Origin: Gemmataceae bacterium
Lineage (GTDB): Bacteria; Planctomycetota; Planctomycetia; Gemmatales; Gemmataceae
DNA length: 6,703 nucleotides
Direction of reading: 5' to 3'
Assembly: GCA_017853285.1 (NCBI GenBank)
Contig: JAFMJU010000225.1
Span: 1-6,703 of the forward strand
The notes beneath the pieces are model-generated. The model was not told the DNA's origin. It worked only from the letters and a program-made list of their open reading frames with translations, and did no database searches. This document shows, in pieces, positions 1 to 6,096 of this stretch (position 1 is its first letter; every line of letters starts with the position of its first letter). The position numbers and the translations under genes are program-made.

Positions 1-120
1 GGCCACCCCGTCGCCTCCCGGGCCCCTGAACCGCGGCCAGGTTTCGGCAACCACCGGAGCGGCGGCCAGCCAAAGGGATGCCAATCCAGCAGTCCATTGT
101 GCCATAGGCGTCACGCTCAT
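1..120 (-). CDS. Secreted PQQ-type beta-propeller repeat protein (5' end only)
   Basis: Only the first 40 codons are in the window; the gene runs off the left edge. The ATG at 120-118 is the first possible start after an in-frame TGA, and a GGGAG Shine-Dalgarno lies 9 bases before it. The N-terminus looks like a signal peptide: a hydrophobic stretch rich in Ala, Leu and Trp (about residues 8-25) ends in APVVA followed by ET, a good signal peptidase I site. Its n-region has no Lys or Arg, which is unusual. Immediately after the cleavage site comes ETWPRFRGPGGDGVA. From family knowledge, a WPxFRGPxGDG opening marks the PQQ-like (BamB-like) beta-propeller proteins exported in large numbers by planctomycetes and related bacteria. 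These act in the periplasm or at the surface, usually with unknown ligand. The blade repeats lie outside the window, so the family call rests on this motif alone. The 75-base gap from the upstream gene leaves room for its own promoter. Confidence 0.72.
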   Translation of the reverse strand, partial: MSVTPMAQWTAGLASLWLAAAPVVAETWPRFRGPGGDGVA

Positions 121-195
121 CGGGGCGGTCTCCCAAACCGGATGTCAGTCAACAAGCTACCAGAGAATTTTGCGCCAAACCCAAAGAAAAATGGT

Positions 196-630
196 TCAGC
201 CCGGGGTTTCATCACGCCTTGCCCAGGGCCAGCGGGGCGGTCCCAAAAGCCACAAAAGCAGGACGATGAGGCCAAAGGTCACATAGTACGGCAGCATCTC
301 CTCGATGGTCATGCTACCGATGAATTGCAGGAAGGTGATGTTGTGGGCCAGACGGGCCAGGCACGGCTCCTTGTCCACCTCGTGCAGGTCAGCCCCATCG
401 GCCCACCTGTATTCCCTCTCCCAGGTGGTGAGAGGGCACTCCTGACCGATCGCGGTCTCGCCCACCACAAAGGCGATGAACAACAGATGCATCAGGCGAA
501 GCCAGAAATTCCTGGCCCATCCAGACCCTGTCAGAAGGCCCACCGCGAAAACCGGAACGGCCCCCACCGCCACCGCCACGATCAGGAAGTGGAAAACCGT
601 GATGATGTTGGCCCAGTCGGTTGGCCGCAT
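196..630 (-). CDS. DUF2784 family small membrane protein
   Basis: This encodes a 144-residue integral membrane protein of unknown function, recognised from memory as DUF2784. Hydrophobic segments are visible at about residues 8-32, 43-62 and 117-134. Between the second and third lies a polar stretch with GQECPLTTWEREYR and a second Cys near CLARLAHNITF; the ECPLT-W-E pattern is the family signature I rely on. The tail is basic and Pro/Trp-rich (PPRWPWARR). I chose the ATG at 630-628 because a CGGGGGTGG stretch precedes it and family members begin just before the first membrane helix. An in-frame TTG at 648 would add six residues but has a poorer ribosome site. It begins 30 bases after the DinB-like gene and probably shares its transcript. 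No function can be given. Confidence 0.8.
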   Translation of the reverse strand: MRPTDWANIITVFHFLIVAVAVGAVPVFAVGLLTGSGWARNFWLRLMHLLFIAFVVGETAIGQECPLTTWEREYRWADGADLHEVDKEPCLARLAHNITFLQFIGSMTIEEMLPYYVTFGLIVLLLWLLGPPRWPWARRDETPG

Positions 631-660
631 GGCCCACCCCCGCGACAAGTGCCCGCTGCG

Positions 661-1155
661 TCAGAAAAGAACCGGCTTACCCTGCTTGCGGCGCACCACC
701 GAAAACTGACCGCCGTGCATCAGGTCGTGGTTGGAGATCAGTTGGATCAGGTTTCCCAACTTGGGCGCCTTGGCGGCCAACCGCCCCTGGGTGGGCTGGT
801 CCAACTGGCTTTCAGTCAATCGCGCAACCGCGGTGATGGTCGCCTCCCGGGTCTCGCGGAACAACCGTTCGTATTCGGCCTTGGCGGGCCAGCCCGTGGT
901 CTCTGTCAGTGAGGCCCCATCCTTGCCGTGGCGGGTCTCAAATCCGGCGGGCAGCGCTGGATAATTCACACCGGGCAACTGTTCAGCCAGGATGAATCGC
1001 TCAGACAAGATCAGGTGGCCAATCTGCCAGGCGGCATGGTTGGCCCCGCTCACGGGTCGGTCCAGCAGGTCCTTGTCGCTAAAACCGTCGAGAAATCCCA
1101 GCGTGACCGCCTCGGATCCCTTCAGGGCCCCGGTGAGCAACTCAATCGCGTTCAT
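661..1155 (-). CDS. DinB-like (DinB/YfiT superfamily) protein
   Basis: This is a 164-residue protein of the DinB/YfiT four-helix-bundle superfamily, whose members use three histidines to hold a divalent metal. Here the likely ligands are His47 (in AAWQIGHLI), His143 and His147 (in SNHDLMHGGQF), with the usual spacing between the first helix and the last pair. The closing QFSVVRRKQGKPVLF is typical of the DinB_2 type. Known relatives include thiol-dependent transferases and many uncharacterised proteins; the substrate here cannot be inferred. The name DinB does not mean DNA polymerase IV. The ATG at 1155 has a GAGGGA Shine-Dalgarno 8 bases upstream, and the gene starts 27 bases after surE ends. 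Codon 82 is the only TCA serine codon in the co-directional block from the PQQ gene to citrate synthase. Confidence 0.85.
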   Translation of the reverse strand: MNAIELLTGALKGSEAVTLGFLDGFSDKDLLDRPVSGANHAAWQIGHLILSERFILAEQLPGVNYPALPAGFETRHGKDGASLTETTGWPAKAEYERLFRETREATITAVARLTESQLDQPTQGRLAAKAPKLGNLIQLISNHDLMHGGQFSVVRRKQGKPVLF

Positions 1156-1182
1156 AAAGATGGTCCCTCGCTTTTCGTCGTT

Positions 1183-1998
1183 TCAAGAAGAGCTGCTTCC
1201 GCCACCCGCGGGCGGATTGGGATCCAGCCCCTGCACGCTCCAGTCCCACCCTTGCATGGTACCGATTTGGTCGTGCCGGGTCAGGTTGAACTGAAGGGGA
1301 GTAACGGTGATCAGGCGTTCCGCCAATGCCGTGACATCCGTGTCCGGGTTGGGGGTGGGGCAGTTGAAATCCGGGCCGATCCAGAAATAGACCCGGCCGC
1401 GCGGGTCCACGCGCTTGTCGTACCACTCCACATAGCTCGCCGTGTTTTGCGGCAACACTTTCACCCCGCGGGGCGCCCCGCGGGAAAGGTCGGGGATATT
1501 CACATTGAACAGCGATCCCTCCTCGCGGTTTCCCGCCAAAATGCGCTCCACCATCTGGCGCGCCAGGCTGGCGCCCTGCAAATAATCGGGCCGGCCCACC
1601 GGGGGCATTTCCAGCGAGCAGGCGATACTGGTCTTGCGGAAAAAGGCACCCTCGATCGCGGCGCCCACGGTCCCCGAATACAGCACATTGATGCCGGCGT
1701 TGCTGCCCGCGTTCAGGCCGCTCACCACCAGGTCGGGCGACCAGGGCAGCAGCATTCGCAGGGCCAGCTTCACGCAATCCGCCGGGCGCCCCTCCACCGC
1801 CCAACCAAGCATTTCCCCCTTCTCGTCCGCCACCTCGGTGGCGACGATGGGGCTGAATATGGTCACCGAGTGCCCCGCGGCGCTTTGCTCTGTGGCGGGG
1901 GCAACCGCCAGCACCTCGCCCAATTTCTTCATCTCGTTCAGCAAGGCCCGGAAACCAGGCGCGTAAATGCCGTCGTCATTGGTCATCAGGATGCGCAT
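1183..1998 (-). CDS. surE: 5'/3'-nucleotidase SurE
   Basis: SurE is a cytoplasmic metal-dependent phosphatase that removes phosphate from nucleoside 5'- and 3'-monophosphates; some members also cut short polyphosphate. The gene is linked to stationary-phase survival in other bacteria. The 271-residue product opens with MRILMTNDDGIYAPG, giving the metal-binding pair Asp8-Asp9. Ser39 (in TEQSAAGHS) and Asn96 (in VVSGLNAGSN) match the other known metal ligands, followed by the conserved GINVLYSGTVGAAIEG. The C-terminus ends in a Gly/Ser tail (PAGGGSSSS), slightly longer than in typical members. The ATG at 1998 has a strong GGAGG 5 bases upstream. It follows uvrC by 39 bases and precedes the DinB-like gene by 27, so co-transcription is likely. 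A 20-bp all-GC palindrome lies inside the gene at 1465-1484. Confidence 0.96.
   Translation of the reverse strand: MRILMTNDDGIYAPGFRALLNEMKKLGEVLAVAPATEQSAAGHSVTIFSPIVATEVADEKGEMLGWAVEGRPADCVKLALRMLLPWSPDLVVSGLNAGSNAGINVLYSGTVGAAIEGAFFRKTSIACSLEMPPVGRPDYLQGASLARQMVERILAGNREEGSLFNVNIPDLSRGAPRGVKVLPQNTASYVEWYDKRVDPRGRVYFWIGPDFNCPTPNPDTDVTALAERLITVTPLQFNLTRHDQIGTMQGWDWSVQGLDPNPPAGGGSSSS
1465..1484. repeat. Perfect 20-bp all-GC palindrome inside surE
   Basis: Each base pairs with its mirror about the centre at 1474/1475: the left half is CCCGCGGGGC and the right half its exact reverse complement. It lies within the surE codons for SRGAPRG. It could form a stable hairpin in the mRNA, or be a chance product of GC-rich coding sequence. 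No function is shown. Confidence 0.6.
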
Positions 1999-2037
1999 TC
2001 GGTCCTCCAGCTAGTCGTGTCAAAAACCGGTCCGATT

Positions 2038-3462
2038 TCAATTCGCCTCACCCGGGGGATTTTTCCCCTTCCCCGGATGCCTTTTCGGCCTGTCCCCGGT
2101 GAATCGCTTGTGCCGCAACAGGTGGTGGTAGTGCTGGGCGAAGCGGTGGGCCTCGTCGCGCACCGCCTGCAGCAACCGCAACGCCTCGCTGTGTCGGCTC
2201 AGGCGCAGGGACTCGGCCTCCCCCGGCAGGAACACCTCCTCCTCCTGCTTCGCCAGCGACAACAGCGCGGGGGGTTGCAGCTTCAGCATCTCGAAGGCCT
2301 GCAGGGCTGCGTTGAGTTGCCCCTTGCCGCCGTCTATCAGCAAAATGTCGGGCCAGGGCCGCTCCTCGGGGGGATGGCTGAAACGGCGGCTGATCACCTC
2401 ACGGATGCTGGCGAAATCATCGATGCCCCGCACGGTCTTGATTCGGTAGCGCATGTAACCGTTTTTGAAAGGCAGCCCGTCCAGAAAACAGACCAGCGAG
2501 GCGACGGTGTCGGTGCCCCCCAGGTGCGCGATATCCACCCCCTCGATCACCCGGGGCCGGTCTTCCAGGCCCAGCACCTTGCGCAACCCGGCAAGCCCCT
2601 TCTTGGGATCCACCGAAAAGACCTCGGGCTGCACATCCTTTTCCACGCTGCCACGCCTGCCCAGGGACTGGATGGCGCGGATGTCATCCCGAAGTCGGGC
2701 GGCGCGCTCGAACTGCAGCGCCCCGGCCGCTTCCTCCATTTTCAGCCGCATCTCGCGCAGCAGGCGCTTTTTCCTGCCTTCCAGCACCAGCCGCAGCGAG
2801 CGGATCTGGGCGCGGTAATCCTCGCGGCTCACCCGCAGGTTGCACGGGGCGGTGCATTGGCGGATGGAATGGAGAATGCACGGGCGATACCACCGCCACC
2901 GCGGATCGGTCGACCGGATGTTCAGCTTGCAGGTGCGGAACTGGAACACACGCTGCAGCACCTGGATGGCCATCCGCAAGCTGGCGGCGGAGGTGAACGG
3001 CCCGTACAGTCGCACACCGCGCCGGCGGGGGTTGCGGGTGAACTCCACGCGGGGAAACTCCTCGCGCACCCGGATCTGCAGGTAGGGGAAGGTCTTGTTG
3101 TCCTTCAGCTCCACATTGAAGCGGGGCTGGATGTCCTTGATGAGCCGCGCCTCCATCAGGAGCGCGTCCACCTCGGTCTCGGCCAGGATATGGTCGATAT
3201 CGGCGATCAGGGGCACCATGTCGGCGGTGCGGGGATCCTCGGCCGCCGCCTTGGTGAAGTAGCTACCGGCCCGGTTCCGCAGGCTCTTGGCCTTGCCGAC
3301 ATAAATCACCCGGCCCTGGGCGTCTTTCATCAGGTAAACGCCCGGGGAGTGCGGGAAACTCCGCACCTTCTCCGCCGGACTTACGACTTCGGCTGGAGGG
3401 GTATCGGGCGATGTCTCGCCCGCCTCCCGCCGATCGCCTGGCTCTTCCTCGCCGCCTGCCAC
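2038..3462 (-). CDS. uvrC: UvrC-like excinuclease subunit, short form without C-terminal HhH
   Basis: UvrC makes both cuts around a DNA lesion in UvrABC nucleotide excision repair. I start it at GTG 3462 because GGAGGG lies 8 bases before it; the GTG at 3483 would add seven residues but has only a weak site. In the 474-residue form the GIY-YIG domain (about 33-120) has PGVY at 40-43, YVGK at 54-57, Arg64 and Glu104. Cys178, 195, 203 and 207 match the four cysteines reported to bind a 4Fe-4S cluster in E. coli UvrC. A UVR helical hairpin for UvrB contact spans about 235-268. The RNase H-like nuclease keeps Asp310, Asp349, Asp377 and His439, aligned by eye with E. coli D399, D438, D466 and H538. 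Only about 40 residues separate UVR from Asp310, against roughly 150 in E. coli, and the protein ends soon after His439 in a basic tail with no (HhH)2 domain. The first ~35 residues are acidic and Pro-rich. The wording of its QPEVFSVDPKKGL segment resembles planctomycete UvrC from memory. Confidence 0.93.
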   Translation of the reverse strand: MAGGEEEPGDRREAGETSPDTPPAEVVSPAEKVRSFPHSPGVYLMKDAQGRVIYVGKAKSLRNRAGSYFTKAAAEDPRTADMVPLIADIDHILAETEVDALLMEARLIKDIQPRFNVELKDNKTFPYLQIRVREEFPRVEFTRNPRRRGVRLYGPFTSAASLRMAIQVLQRVFQFRTCKLNIRSTDPRWRWYRPCILHSIRQCTAPCNLRVSREDYRAQIRSLRLVLEGRKKRLLREMRLKMEEAAGALQFERAARLRDDIRAIQSLGRRGSVEKDVQPEVFSVDPKKGLAGLRKVLGLEDRPRVIEGVDIAHLGGTDTVASLVCFLDGLPFKNGYMRYRIKTVRGIDDFASIREVISRRFSHPPEERPWPDILLIDGGKGQLNAALQAFEMLKLQPPALLSLAKQEEEVFLPGEAESLRLSRHSEALRLLQAVRDEAHRFAQHYHHLLRHKRFTGDRPKRHPGKGKNPPGEAN

Positions 3463-3470
3463 CCCGAACT

Positions 3471-3476
3471 CCCTCC
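3471..3476 (-). promoter_or_regulatory. Shine-Dalgarno site that sets the uvrC start
   Basis: GGAGGG on the minus strand sits 8 bases before the GTG at 3462-3460. It falls inside the longer reading frame that would begin at GTG 3483, so it argues for the shorter start. The alternative start has only a weak CCGAG before it. Confidence 0.55.
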
Positions 3477-3485
3477 GGGGCACCT

Positions 3486-3499
3486 CGGGCTTGCGCCCG
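3486..3499 (-). other. Small hairpin with GNRA-type loop between serS and uvrC
   Basis: On the minus strand, CGGGC, a GCAA loop and GCCCG form a 5-bp stem just after the serS stop codon at 3504-3502. The loop fits the stable GNRA class. No U-tract follows, so it is not a rho-independent terminator. It may protect the 3' end of the serS message or affect uvrC translation, but such short GC hairpins also arise by chance. Confidence 0.3.
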
Positions 3500-3501
3500 G
3501 C

Positions 3502-4785
3502 TCAGGCCCCTTTCCTGATGATATCCTTGCCCACCCAGGGCCGGAGTACCGGAGGCACCATTACCGAACCGTCCGCCTGCTGGTGATTCTCAACCAGGGC
3601 CACCAGGGCCCTGGCGCAGGAGACGGCGGTGCCGTTGAGTGTGTGGACAAACCGGGTGCCCTTCTGGCCGGCCGATTTGTACCGGATGTTCAATCGACGC
3701 GCCTGGAAATCGGTGCAGTTGCTGGTGCTGGTCACCTCGCCATAGCCGCCGCGGCCCGGCATCCAGGCCTCCAGGTCGTACTTGCGGTAGGCCGGCCCGC
3801 CCAGATCGCCGGTGCAGGTGTCGATCACCCGGTAGGGCAGACCCAATTCCCGGAAGATCTCCTCCTCGATGGCCAAAATCTCCAGGTGGATCTGCTCGCT
3901 TTGCTCCGGGGCGCAGAAGCCGAACATCTCCACCTTGGTGAACTGGTGCACCCGGTACAAACCCCGCGTGTCGCGCCCGGGGGCGCCCGCCTCGGTTCGG
4001 AAGCAGTGCGACAGGCCCACATACTTGAGCGGCAACCTGGCACCATCCAGAATCTGGTCGCGGTGCATGCCGCCCAGGGTGATTTCCGCGGTGGCCACCA
4101 GGCACAGGTCCGATTGCTCGATGGTGTACACCTGGCGCGTTTCGGGGTTGGGATCGCGCGGCATGAAGCCGATGCCTTCCAGCACATCCACCCGGGCCAG
4201 GTCGGGCGTGATGACCGGGGTGTAACCCCGGGCCACCAACTTGGTGAGGGCGAACTGCACCAAGGCCAGTTCCAGCAGCACCGCCTCGTTCTTCAGGAAA
4301 TAGAATTTCGGCCCGGTGACCGAGGATCCGGCCTCGAAATCAACCAGGTCCAGCCCCTCCATCAGGGCGACATGGTCCTTGGGGGTGAAGTCGAAGGAGG
4401 GAATGTCACCCCAGTGGCGGATGTCCTTGTTGCTGTCGGGGTCTGCCCCCACCGGGGCGTCGGGGTGGGTGAGGTTGGGCAGTTGGCACAGGGCCTCGCG
4501 CACCTTCACCTCGGCCTCGCGGAGCTTGCCTTCCAGCGCCTGGGCCTCCTCCCGCAGGGTCTTGCCCTCGGCGATCAGCGCCTGCCTTGCCGCCGGGTCC
4601 TTCTCCTTGGGAATGAGCTTGGAGACCTCGTTCTGGCGCTCCTGAACCTGCTGGGTCCGCTGCGCCAGCGAGCGACGGAGGTCGTCGGCCTCCACCGCCA
4701 GGGCGGGATCCGCCTTCACCAGGCGGTTGGCGCAATTGGCGCGCACCGCGTCCAGGTTTTCACGCACATGCTGGATGTCTAGCAT
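3502..4785 (-). CDS. serS: Seryl-tRNA synthetase
   Basis: This cytoplasmic class II synthetase charges tRNA-Ser (and tRNA-Sec where present) with serine using ATP. The 427-residue product is full length for the family. Residues about 28-103 form the charged helical hairpin (Leu/Glu/Arg/Gln-rich) that grips the long variable arm of tRNA-Ser. The catalytic domain shows the serine-site TAE at 232-234, motif 2 from FRTEAG at 262 through the RGLYRVHQFTKVE segment, the TSTSNCTDFQARR element near 352-364, and motif 3 with LNGTAVSCARALVALVEN at 383-400. The ATG at 4785 has GGTGA 7 bases before it. The gene begins 27 bases after citrate synthase ends, and that spacer holds a second in-frame TGA. Codon 2 is CTA, the only CTA in the seven-gene block from the PQQ gene to citrate synthase. 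Confidence 0.98.
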   Translation of the reverse strand: MLDIQHVRENLDAVRANCANRLVKADPALAVEADDLRRSLAQRTQQVQERQNEVSKLIPKEKDPAARQALIAEGKTLREEAQALEGKLREAEVKVREALCQLPNLTHPDAPVGADPDSNKDIRHWGDIPSFDFTPKDHVALMEGLDLVDFEAGSSVTGPKFYFLKNEAVLLELALVQFALTKLVARGYTPVITPDLARVDVLEGIGFMPRDPNPETRQVYTIEQSDLCLVATAEITLGGMHRDQILDGARLPLKYVGLSHCFRTEAGAPGRDTRGLYRVHQFTKVEMFGFCAPEQSEQIHLEILAIEEEIFRELGLPYRVIDTCTGDLGGPAYRKYDLEAWMPGRGGYGEVTSTSNCTDFQARRLNIRYKSAGQKGTRFVHTLNGTAVSCARALVALVENHQQADGSVMVPPVLRPWVGKDIIRKGA

Positions 4786-4812
4786 TTGTCATTCACCGCC
4801 GCTGGGGCACCG

Positions 4813-5952
4813 TCAGGGACGCTGGTCGATGGAAAGATACGGTTTGTCGTTGACGCCGGTGAAGACTTGCTCGGGCCGGAAAATCCGGTTGTTGCGCAGT
4901 TGCTCCAGCCAGTGCGACAACCAGCCGGCCACACGGGCGATGGCGAAGATGGGGGTGAAAAGATCCCGGGGGATCCCGAGAGACTCGTAGATGATACCCG
5001 AGAAGAAGTCGACATTCGGGTAGATGCCCTTCGGCCCAAGGATGCGGACCGCGGCAGCCTCCAATTGCAGGGCCAAGTCATAGCGCACCGGCTTGCCGCT
5101 TTCGGCGAAGACATGCTCGGCCAACTCCTGCAGCACGGTGGCACGAGGATCCTTCACCTTGTAAACCCGGTGCCCCATACCCATGATCTTCTTCTTGGTG
5201 GCGACCGCGTGCTCGAGCCATGCCGACGCCTTGGAGGGATCGCCGATCTCCTCGAGCATGTCCAGCACTTCCTCGTTGGCGCCGCCATGCAGGGGGCCGC
5301 TGAGGGTGCCCACCGCGGCCGCGATCACCGAATAGGGATCGGCCAAGGTGGATCCGGTCACGCGCGCGGAAAAGGTGCTGGCGTTCATTTGGTGCTCTGC
5401 ATGCAACACCAGGCACGCGTCCAGCACCCGGGCGACCGCGGAGGAAGGCTCGCGGCCGAACAGCATCCAGTAGAAATTGGCGGCGTGGGACAGGTCTTCA
5501 CGCGGAGGGATGGCTTCGTCACCATGGCGGAGCCGATGGAAGGCCGCCACGATCGTGGGCAACTTGGCCACCAGGCGGACCACCGAATCCCAATTGGTCT
5601 TGGTGTCGGTCACATTCCGCGCCGGGTAGAACATGCCCAGGCCGGCCACCGCGGACTGCAGCGCAGCCATCGGGTGGCCCGATTCCGGCATGCATTTGAT
5701 CATGTCCACCAGCTTGTACTTCAGCCGGCGGTGCTCCTTCAGTTGCTGGTCGAACAGCGCCAGTTCTTTCTGGGTGGGCAGCTCACCCTTCAGGAGCAGC
5801 CACGAGGTCTCCTCGAAGGTGCTTTCGCGGGCAAGGGTTTCCACGGCGATGCCGCGGTACTCCAACCGAGCGCGCTTGCCGTCAATGAAACTGATCGACG
5901 ATTCGGCCACTGGCACATCCGCCAGGCCCGGACGGTACTCCGGCTCGCTCAT
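4813..5952 (-). CDS. gltA: Citrate synthase (short, bacterial/archaeal type)
   Basis: This enzyme condenses oxaloacetate with acetyl-CoA to citrate and CoA, the entry step of the TCA cycle. The 379-residue product is the short type found in archaea, Gram-positives and planctomycetes, not the longer NADH-regulated E. coli form. The active site is intact: His187 (in LHAEHQMNAS), His222 (in SGPLHGGANEE) and Asp315 (in YPNVDFFSG), plus the GMGHRVY motif at 258-264 with His261 and Arg262. The C-terminus has RNNRIFRP with arginines that bind substrate. A 2-methylcitrate synthase cannot be excluded from sequence by eye, but no other propionate-cycle gene is nearby. I chose the ATG at 5952-5950, preceded by a G-rich stretch (CTGGGGGTGG); a TTG at 5967 would add five residues. 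It heads the tight gene run and follows a 144-base spacer, so it is the likely first gene of the operon. Confidence 0.95.
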   Translation of the reverse strand: MSEPEYRPGLADVPVAESSISFIDGKRARLEYRGIAVETLARESTFEETSWLLLKGELPTQKELALFDQQLKEHRRLKYKLVDMIKCMPESGHPMAALQSAVAGLGMFYPARNVTDTKTNWDSVVRLVAKLPTIVAAFHRLRHGDEAIPPREDLSHAANFYWMLFGREPSSAVARVLDACLVLHAEHQMNASTFSARVTGSTLADPYSVIAAAVGTLSGPLHGGANEEVLDMLEEIGDPSKASAWLEHAVATKKKIMGMGHRVYKVKDPRATVLQELAEHVFAESGKPVRYDLALQLEAAAVRILGPKGIYPNVDFFSGIIYESLGIPRDLFTPIFAIARVAGWLSHWLEQLRNNRIFRPEQVFTGVNDKPYLSIDQRP

Positions 5953-5995
5953 CACCACCCCCAGCAAATTTCCGCAAGCCTATGCTCTGTATCAG

Positions 5996-6024
5996 GTTAA
6001 ACCATCCCAAGGACTGGGCGGCAA
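5996..6024 (-). promoter_or_regulatory. Weak sigma-70-type promoter candidate before citrate synthase
   Basis: On the minus strand TTGCCG (6024-6019) is followed after 17 bases by TTTAAC (6001-5996). Each hexamer matches four of six consensus bases (TTGACA, TATAAT). The predicted start would leave a leader of roughly 35 to 40 bases before the ATG at 5952. The last base of the -10 box, normally T, is C, so the match is weak. Its position in the only sizeable spacer upstream of the gene run is the main support. Confidence 0.28.
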
Positions 6025-6053
6025 GCCTGCGCTTCGTGTTATCTGTGATTGTA

Positions 6054-6088
6054 GGAACCCCCGCCCGCGATGGCGTGGGGCCGCTCCC
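6054..6088. repeat. REP-like imperfect palindrome downstream of the DUF3293 gene
   Basis: On the plus strand, CCCCCGCC (6058-6065) pairs with GGCG, a bulged T, and GGGG (6072-6080) around a CGCGAT loop. This gives eight pairs with one bulge. GGA (6054-6056) and TCC (6085-6087) extend the stem past an internal loop. It begins about 9 bases after the DUF3293 stop codon. The layout, with a TGTAGGA-like edge and a GCGATGGCG core, recalls REP/BIME elements of gammaproteobacteria, but only one copy is visible here. No U-tract follows on either strand, so it is not a standard terminator. Confidence 0.45.
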
Positions 6089-6096
6089 GTTTCCAG

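Noticed and set aside
121..195. AT-rich patch before the PQQ gene as a promoter or terminator
   Set aside because: On the minus strand there is a T-rich run soon after the DUF2784 stop, but no stable stem precedes it, and no -35/-10 pair with acceptable spacing was found.
97..912. A 271-codon plus-strand open frame opposite DUF2784 and the DinB-like gene
   Set aside because: It is the antisense shadow of two recognisable proteins, with low-complexity, basic, His/Pro-rich translation.
4215..4231. A 7-bp inverted repeat with a 3-base loop (CCGGGGT, GTA, ACCCCGG) that looks like a hairpin
   Set aside because: It lies inside serS at conserved protein sequence (ARGYTPVIT), has no U-tract, and is expected by chance in GC-rich coding DNA.
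928..4782. A 1284-codon plus-strand open frame opposite serS, uvrC, surE and part of the DinB-like gene
   Set aside because: It is in exact antisense register with four clearly real genes and is open because those genes avoid TTA, CTA and TCA codons. Its translation is rich in His, Gln, Gly and Arg and resembles no family.
4964..4977. GATCCC and GGGATC inverted repeat inside citrate synthase
   Set aside because: It is a short repeat in a conserved coding region and explained by the codons there.
4786..6000. A 404-codon plus-strand open frame opposite citrate synthase
   Set aside because: It is the same antisense-register effect; the minus strand encodes a complete citrate synthase with an intact active site.
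6049..6054. TACAAT on the minus strand as a -10 box for citrate synthase
   Set aside because: It is one base from consensus, but no TTGACA-like hexamer lies 16 to 18 bases upstream, where the sequence is the GC-rich palindrome.
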